64,000 nt of DNA, from assembly GCA_963812505.1 (NCBI GenBank), contig CAWEVM010000027.1, positions 186,001 through 250,000 of the forward strand, given 5' to 3'. Under the pieces are notes generated by a model. The model was not told the origin of the DNA and made no database searches. It saw only the letters and a list, made by a program, of their open reading frames with translations. How positions within the stretch are numbered: the stretch's first letter is position 1; every line of letters starts with the position of its first letter. Shown here piece after piece: positions 59,944 to 64,000 of the stretch. This DNA comes from JAMXLO01 sp963812505. GTDB lineage: Bacteria; Pseudomonadota; Alphaproteobacteria; Acetobacterales; Acetobacteraceae. Made by a program: the position numbers and the translations under genes.

Positions 59944-60558
59944 ATGCAAAGCCATGTCACGCTTTGCCTAATGGCTGTTGCCGGTCTTCTGGCCGGCTGT
60001 AACCAGCCGGCGGTCACGCTGAAAGCCCCGGCTTTTCAGAGCAGTGAAAACACCATTCGGGACTGGAATGACGTTGCGAAGCAAATTGCCTCGCGCATGA
60101 CGTCGATCGGTCTTCTGCCGAGCAATGTGCAGCCTGTCGCGACGGCCGCTGCACCGACGAAGCCTGTATTCATTCGAGTGCAGGCGCCGGATTCAGCTTT
60201 CATCAGCGCGGTGGCAGCAGAACTGGAGCGGGAGGCTCTTCAGGCCGGAGCAGTGGTCGCTCGCAGCCCCGCTGGGGCAACCGTCGTGAACCTGGACGTC
60301 AACTTCGTTCGCTGGGGTCCGCGTGACAAGCCGCCCGGTCTTGGCGGAACTCTGGCTGCAGTGACCGCGGTTCCAGGGATCGTCATTGGCGCATCGATGC
60401 CGATGTCGACCTGGACCGCAGCGAACGCTGCTGGCTTCACGGCGGCCGGCCTTGGTGTGCTTTACGATGCGGCCATCGCCCTCACGCCGACGATGAACGC
60501 TGAAGCTGTGTGGGAAGCGACGATAGTCACCGACAATCAGGTGATCATGAGGATTTAG
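59944..60558 (+). CDS. Lipoprotein of unknown function
   Basis: 204 residues with lipobox LLAGC (MAVAGLLAGCNQPA). The mature part includes FIRVQAPDSAFISAVAAELE and a Gly/Ala-rich hydrophobic stretch (GGTLAAVTAVPGIVIGASMP). No named family. 149 bases before a FlgO-like lipoprotein gene, so the two may cooperate in the envelope. Confidence 0.75.
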   Translation: MQSHVTLCLMAVAGLLAGCNQPAVTLKAPAFQSSENTIRDWNDVAKQIASRMTSIGLLPSNVQPVATAAAPTKPVFIRVQAPDSAFISAVAAELEREALQAGAVVARSPAGATVVNLDVNFVRWGPRDKPPGLGGTLAAVTAVPGIVIGASMPMSTWTAANAAGFTAAGLGVLYDAAIALTPTMNAEAVWEATIVTDNQVIMRI

Positions 60559-60707
60559 GATCCCGTCTATATCCGCACGCCTGACATCCCGCTTTACGCC
60601 AAGAGCACGAACCTAAGTCCTCTTTCGTCATGGACAGATGGATCGCCGCTGAGAAGCCGTGCAATCCGTTACGACCCATGATGGTCAGATTCGGCATAGT
60701 GAGGTCG

Positions 60708-61262
60708 ATGCTTCGTTGCATTGCCACTTCGCTGGCTCTTGCCTTGGCTGGATGCGGCAACACGCAGGCGCCAGCAGACAGCTCAGTGACGTCGGGTGCT
60801 TCGCCTGCCTCTCGAGGCGACCTTGGCACGCTCACATATCGTGCGGTTGACATCCTTCTGGCGGGCGCCCCCGATGTGGGTGCGAGTACGCCACTGGTTG
60901 TCGCAACCATCTCAGACGTTCAGGACATCGAGACCAGCTCTGCGCTGGGCAATATCGTTGCGGATATGATCCGCACGCGCCTAGTGCAGGATGGGCACAG
61001 TGCATCGGAGATGCGCCTGCGCAATGCCGTAAGCTTCAGCAAAAAACAAGGCGAGTTCATGCTCGCACGAAACCGGCATGCACTGATGCCGCCTCCCAGT
61101 GCCGCCGCGATAGTGACGGGCACCTATGCGGCAGGCTTCGACAAGGTCTATGTCAGCCTCAAGCTCATTTCGGTAACCGACGCGCATATCCTTGCCGGCG
61201 CCGATTTTGCCGTGTCCTTGCTTGATGTTGTAGGCCTGCTGCCGCAGGCGCGTTCCCCATAG
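60708..61262 (+). CDS. FlgO-like domain lipoprotein
   Basis: 184 residues, lipobox ALAGC. The mature domain VVATISDVQDIETSSALGNI, MIRTRLVQDG, VTGTYAAGFDKVYVSLKLI and GADFAV follows the FlgO pattern (outer-membrane lipoprotein linked to flagella in Vibrio). No flagellar genes are near, so here it is probably a stand-alone envelope lipoprotein. Start ATG 60708 puts the signal first; an earlier Met at 60630 is possible. Confidence 0.78.
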   Translation: MLRCIATSLALALAGCGNTQAPADSSVTSGASPASRGDLGTLTYRAVDILLAGAPDVGASTPLVVATISDVQDIETSSALGNIVADMIRTRLVQDGHSASEMRLRNAVSFSKKQGEFMLARNRHALMPPPSAAAIVTGTYAAGFDKVYVSLKLISVTDAHILAGADFAVSLLDVVGLLPQARSP

Positions 61263-61673
61263 GTTAGGCGCCGCCTCGACCATCTCGATCCTGCTGCCAT
61301 GCAATGGATCACACAGGCGGCGCCGTCTTCTCGATAGTGCCGCGCGCGCCGGGCAATGAGCGGCGGCACCGGCCGGTGCGCAATCGCATCGGCAGTCGGT
61401 CGCAGCATCCACCAGGATGGCCGATTGGCACGGCCAGTACCAGATCGACACGTCTGAAGGCAAGGTTGACCCTCGCGGCCAATGCCACGAATATCTCAGT
61501 GGGAGCCCAGGCACCACGCTTGGTCCTCCGTCCGAAGCGCCGGTCAGACCATCTAGGCCGGCGTTTTCAATATTGACCAGGCCCCCGCCCATGGTGGGCG
61601 GGGAAAAACCGCAACAGGCTGACGGCGGTCTCGTCATCGGCCTGTTTCTTGGTGTGAGGAGATTGAACTTACG
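61263..61673. other. Intergenic region with a strong hairpin
   Basis: 411 bases. CCCCGCCC (61583-61590) and GGGCGGGG (61596-61603) form a perfect 8-bp stem with loop ATGGT, followed by AAAAA rather than a T-run. It may act in the leader of the downstream gene. Overlapping open frames here lack support. Confidence 0.5.
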
Positions 61674-62363
61674 ATGTCTGACGTAATCACCATTCAGCCG
61701 GGTTCCGGATCATTCACGGACGCCTCCGGCAACGTTTTCACGATCAACGCCAGTGACAACGATACAGCCGAAATAAACGGTCAGCCGGTAACGCCGGATG
61801 GCGAAAGCACCAAAACCGGAGCCTTGCAACTGAACAATGAAAGCGTATACGGACAGGACCAGACCACCGGTCAGTGGTATCTGCTGGCCTCGAAGGGGAC
61901 ACCAGGACTCTATGAATGGCAGCCTGTCTCGGCTCCGCCGGATTCGACGAGTTCCAGTGGAAACTTCGTGCTGTCTGCTGGCAACTCAATGACGACAGCC
62001 CTCGGCAACGACCAGATTGCCATGGTCTTTGTTGCCGGCAGCAACGACGCGACTGGAGGGAGCTCCAGCAACGCGAGCAGCCCCCAGGCTGCCAGCGGGA
62101 CCCTTACCATCCAGCAGGGCGGCGGCTCGTTCACCGACCCGTCGGGCAATATCTTCCTGATCGGCGGCAACGATACAGCCGATATAAACGGTCAGCCGAT
62201 AACCCCGAACGGAGAAAGCAGCCACACCGGTGTCCTGGAGCTGAGCAACGGCAGCGTCTATGGACAGGACGCGAACACCGGCCAGTGGTATCAGCTGGCC
62301 TCGAAGGGGGCACCGGGACTCTGGGAATGGCAGCCTGTCGCGGCGGTCCCGGCTTCCAATTGA
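61674..62363 (+). CDS. Protein built of two GSFTD modules
   Basis: 229 residues: module A (about 8-83) and module B (about 140-222) joined by a Ser/Thr/Gly/Asn-rich linker. Shared pattern: GSFTDxSGNxFxI, NGQPxTPxGES, VYGQDxxTGQWYxLASKG, PGLxEWQPV. A diverged single copy is embedded in the repeat protein at 17181-18572. No signal peptide, TM or known domain was recognised; very few Lys/Arg suggests export without Sec. GAGGAG precedes ATG 61674. Confidence 0.82.
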   Translation: MSDVITIQPGSGSFTDASGNVFTINASDNDTAEINGQPVTPDGESTKTGALQLNNESVYGQDQTTGQWYLLASKGTPGLYEWQPVSAPPDSTSSSGNFVLSAGNSMTTALGNDQIAMVFVAGSNDATGGSSSNASSPQAASGTLTIQQGGGSFTDPSGNIFLIGGNDTADINGQPITPNGESSHTGVLELSNGSVYGQDANTGQWYQLASKGAPGLWEWQPVAAVPASN

Positions 62364-62701
62364 TCTGACGCGGGTGCAAGGCTGAAGGCGGCGCAAGCAA
62401 CTCCAAGCCGTCCTAATCTCTCGATGACCACGCGCCTTGCAAAATCCGCGCACTTTTCATGTCGAACAAACACCTGCCTCTCCCCCGGGCGCCGACGCGC
62501 GTCCGGGGGTCCTCTTTGCGAGCCGCAAGAACGCGCCGCCTCGTTGCCCCATGCGGGAAATTCACAGTATGGCCCGAGCAGCAAGCAGTGCTTGCTTAAA
62601 CTTCCTTGCCACCGTTGCGTTTGCGCCGCCTGCGCGACTTGGTCGCGTCGGCCTCGGCGCACTATAGAGTCATGCCGGGACCGGGGGACCAGGATCGGAT
62701 C
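62364..62701. other. Intergenic region with terminator-like hairpin
   Basis: 338 bases. CCCCCGG (62482-62488) pairs with CCGGGGG (62513-62519), and the loop contains further G/C pairing. TCCTCTTT follows, giving a plausible plus-strand terminator for the module protein. The remainder presumably contains the promoter of the next gene. Confidence 0.45.
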
Positions 62702-63622
62702 ATGTGCCCATCGCTGAGGCGTGCGTGGCTCGCGATCGGCGTACTGAGCGTCGCGGGAACCGCACTCTCTGCGCCGAACAACGCCCAGGCAGGCTCGGCC
62801 CGGGATTACCTGAATGCGCCGATCGACAGCTGGTTCGCCTTCTACAATGTGGGTTATGCCGCCTCGGTGACGCCGGAGGATGGCCTGGATGTGTCGGCAC
62901 GCATCCGCACCAACGTGGTTCCGCAATCGCTCGTCCTCACGCGGACCATGGACTACTGGGGGCGCACCGGCGGCATATCCATCGTCGTACCTTACCTCTA
63001 CGTGGAATCGAGCTCAGGCTCCAACAATACCGCGGTCAGCGGTGTGTCCGATATCGGCTTCCTTTGGCAGATAAACATATTCGGCGGACCTGCACTGACC
63101 CGCGAGGAATTCACGAGCTTCGTGCCGCAGACCTTCGCGAGCTTCCACCTGTACGTGGGGACACCGCTGGGGGACTATCAATCAAGCCGCGCGCTCAACC
63201 CGTCGGCAAACCGATGGACCGTTCGTCCCACAGTCAACTTCAGCTACACGCCGGATCGCGGCTGGACATGGCTCGAAACCTACGTGTCAGTTGCCGCCTT
63301 CACTCCGAACAACGCGTTCCAGGCTGGAGGTGCAAGCCGCCTGACGCAGAATCCGCTGCTCATCGTCGAAGGCCATGCGAGCCGCAACATCACGCCTCGC
63401 ATCTGGCTGTCAGCGGACACCTATTACAATGTCGGTGGCGAGACGAGCATCGACGGGGCGCGTCAGGACAACGCAGCCCACACGCTGCGACTGGGCGCCG
63501 GCATGGGCGCGCAGCTCTGGCGTGGCGGCGACATGGTCCTGAATGCCGAGTCCGTCGTCGCCAAGCCAGCGAGTGAGCCGAATGCCTGGGGCGTCCGGCT
63601 CACCCTCCGACAGTTCTGGTAG
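62702..63622 (+). CDS. Outer-membrane transporter-like protein (phenol-degradation MetA-pathway type)
   Basis: 306 residues with a signal peptide (LAIGVLSVAGTALSAPNNAQA). Alternating beta strands follow, ending in aromatic LRLTLRQFW, typical of outer-membrane barrels of the phenol_MetA_deg/transporter family. Landmarks: YAASVTPEDGLDVSARIR, FNYTPD-like FSYTPDRGWTWLE, NITPRIWLSADTYYN. ATG 62702 puts the signal first; 62672 is an alternative. Confidence 0.8.
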   Translation: MCPSLRRAWLAIGVLSVAGTALSAPNNAQAGSARDYLNAPIDSWFAFYNVGYAASVTPEDGLDVSARIRTNVVPQSLVLTRTMDYWGRTGGISIVVPYLYVESSSGSNNTAVSGVSDIGFLWQINIFGGPALTREEFTSFVPQTFASFHLYVGTPLGDYQSSRALNPSANRWTVRPTVNFSYTPDRGWTWLETYVSVAAFTPNNAFQAGGASRLTQNPLLIVEGHASRNITPRIWLSADTYYNVGGETSIDGARQDNAAHTLRLGAGMGAQLWRGGDMVLNAESVVAKPASEPNAWGVRLTLRQFW

Positions 63623-63643
63623 CCGTGCGCCGCGCCTTGCCGA

Positions 63644-64000
63644 TCAGGACGGTCGGGCGAAGGTGATGTTGTCGTCGATGACAGCGTTCGGACCGATCGG
63701 CACCCGACGCGGGTTCGCCAGATTCAAACTGCGGAAGCTGATCTTGTCGCGCCACACCTTGCGCAGGAAGTCCTCGAACACCTGGATGGTGAGCTGCTCG
63801 CCCGGGCAGCGGCGGTACCCGAAGCCGAATGGCGCGAACCCGGCATAGTCGCAGACCGGCAGCGGCTTGCCGTCGACCACGCCAAACACCGTGCCGAACG
63901 CGCTGTTGGCCAACGCTGCGTTGCGCCCGTCGCTGACCTTCATCGTCGTGAGATCGAACGGGCATTTGGCGAAGCCGATCTGTTTGCTCCTCGCCTCGTC
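63644..64000 (-). CDS. Cytochrome P450, C-terminal part (5' end outside window)
   Basis: The minus-strand frame is open to the window edge. Heme-binding motif FAPFGFGYRRCPGEQ (Cys thiolate ligand) followed by the L-helix, and a normal C-terminal strand region. The K-helix ExxR should lie outside the window. The first Met in the window (63943) is internal. Subfamily and substrate unknown; convergent with the outer-membrane protein gene. Confidence 0.88.
   Translation of the reverse strand, partial: DEARSKQIGFAKCPFDLTTMKVSDGRNAALANSAFGTVFGVVDGKPLPVCDYAGFAPFGFGYRRCPGEQLTIQVFEDFLRKVWRDKISFRSLNLANPRRVPIGPNAVIDDNITFARPS

Noticed and set aside
1..64000. tRNA, rRNA and CRISPR arrays
   Set aside because: Reading both strands for T-loop GTTCRANYC contexts with cloverleaf partners and for regularly spaced short repeats gave no convincing candidate. 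The only regular repeats are in-frame coding repeats at 17500-18500.

Overview
The window is 64 kb of GC-rich, gene-dense bacterial chromosome. Gene content points to an alphaproteobacterium, most likely Rhodospirillales/Acetobacteraceae (inference). Pointers are a SAM-II riboswitch before metZ, the rho-hemJ-hemH-hemE block beside a PPSR-family gene, the chorismate mutase-hisC-tyrC operon divergent from metX, and a secreted GG-NPGP repeat protein with a GSLLLPGV-type C-terminus. No rRNA, tRNA, CRISPR array, prophage or intact insertion sequence was seen.

Layout. 1-2.3 kb: 3' end of a CysN-CysC fusion (sulfate activation) and a uracil-DNA-glycosylase-like gene. 2.6-10.0 kb: a soluble NAD(P)-linked [NiFe] hydrogenase locus (HoxI-like, HoxE, HoxF, HoxU, HoxY, HoxH, convergent HoxW protease). 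Its HoxF carries an additional GltD-like FAD/NAD(P) module. 10.0-14.6 kb: an SDR-fold protein without the catalytic Lys, a class V aminotransferase, an isochorismatase-fold protein and a luciferase-like monooxygenase. 14.6-19.3 kb: a Gly/Trp/His-rich secreted protein, an orphan histidine kinase, a tandem-repeat secreted protein and a decayed AlgI/MBOAT gene. 19.3-25.4 kb: a complete branched-chain-amino-acid-type ABC importer (livK-H-M-G-F) with an HtrA-like protease gene inserted between the permeases. 25.7-32.1 kb: Ku, an SDR, pyrophosphatase, DUF488, NudC and RMD1-family genes. 32.1-34.6 kb: agmatinase-type ureohydrolase and an ornithine/lysine decarboxylase (polyamines). 34.5-42.8 kb: isochorismatase, winged-helix/TPR regulator, NHL and alpha/beta hydrolase genes, LysR regulator, DUF1127, CmcJ-like oxygenase, folE, apaG and a Phd/VapC toxin-antitoxin pair. 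42.8-49.4 kb: metZ under a SAM-II riboswitch, rho, hemJ, hemH, hemE, a candidate replication-origin gap, and the PPSR gene. 49.5-59.3 kb: alcohol dehydrogenase, MetE-like, CMD, GFA, amidohydrolase, HD hydrolase, metX, and the aromatic amino-acid operon. 59.3-64 kb: small lipoproteins including a FlgO-like one, a protein built of a repeated GSFTD module, an outer-membrane-type protein and a partial P450.

How genes work together. CysNC, MetX, MetZ and a MetE-like protein cover much of sulfate-to-methionine flow, with MetZ visibly SAM-controlled. The Hox genes form one tightly coupled operon with start/stop overlaps.

Quality caution. Four otherwise intact genes (hoxF, nudC, the decarboxylase, metZ) each carry a single-base insertion. 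Uncorrected consensus errors are the simplest explanation, so these are annotated as frameshifted CDS rather than true pseudogenes. The clearest novelty candidates are the HoxF-GltD fusion hydrogenase and the GSFTD module shared by two loci 43 kb apart.
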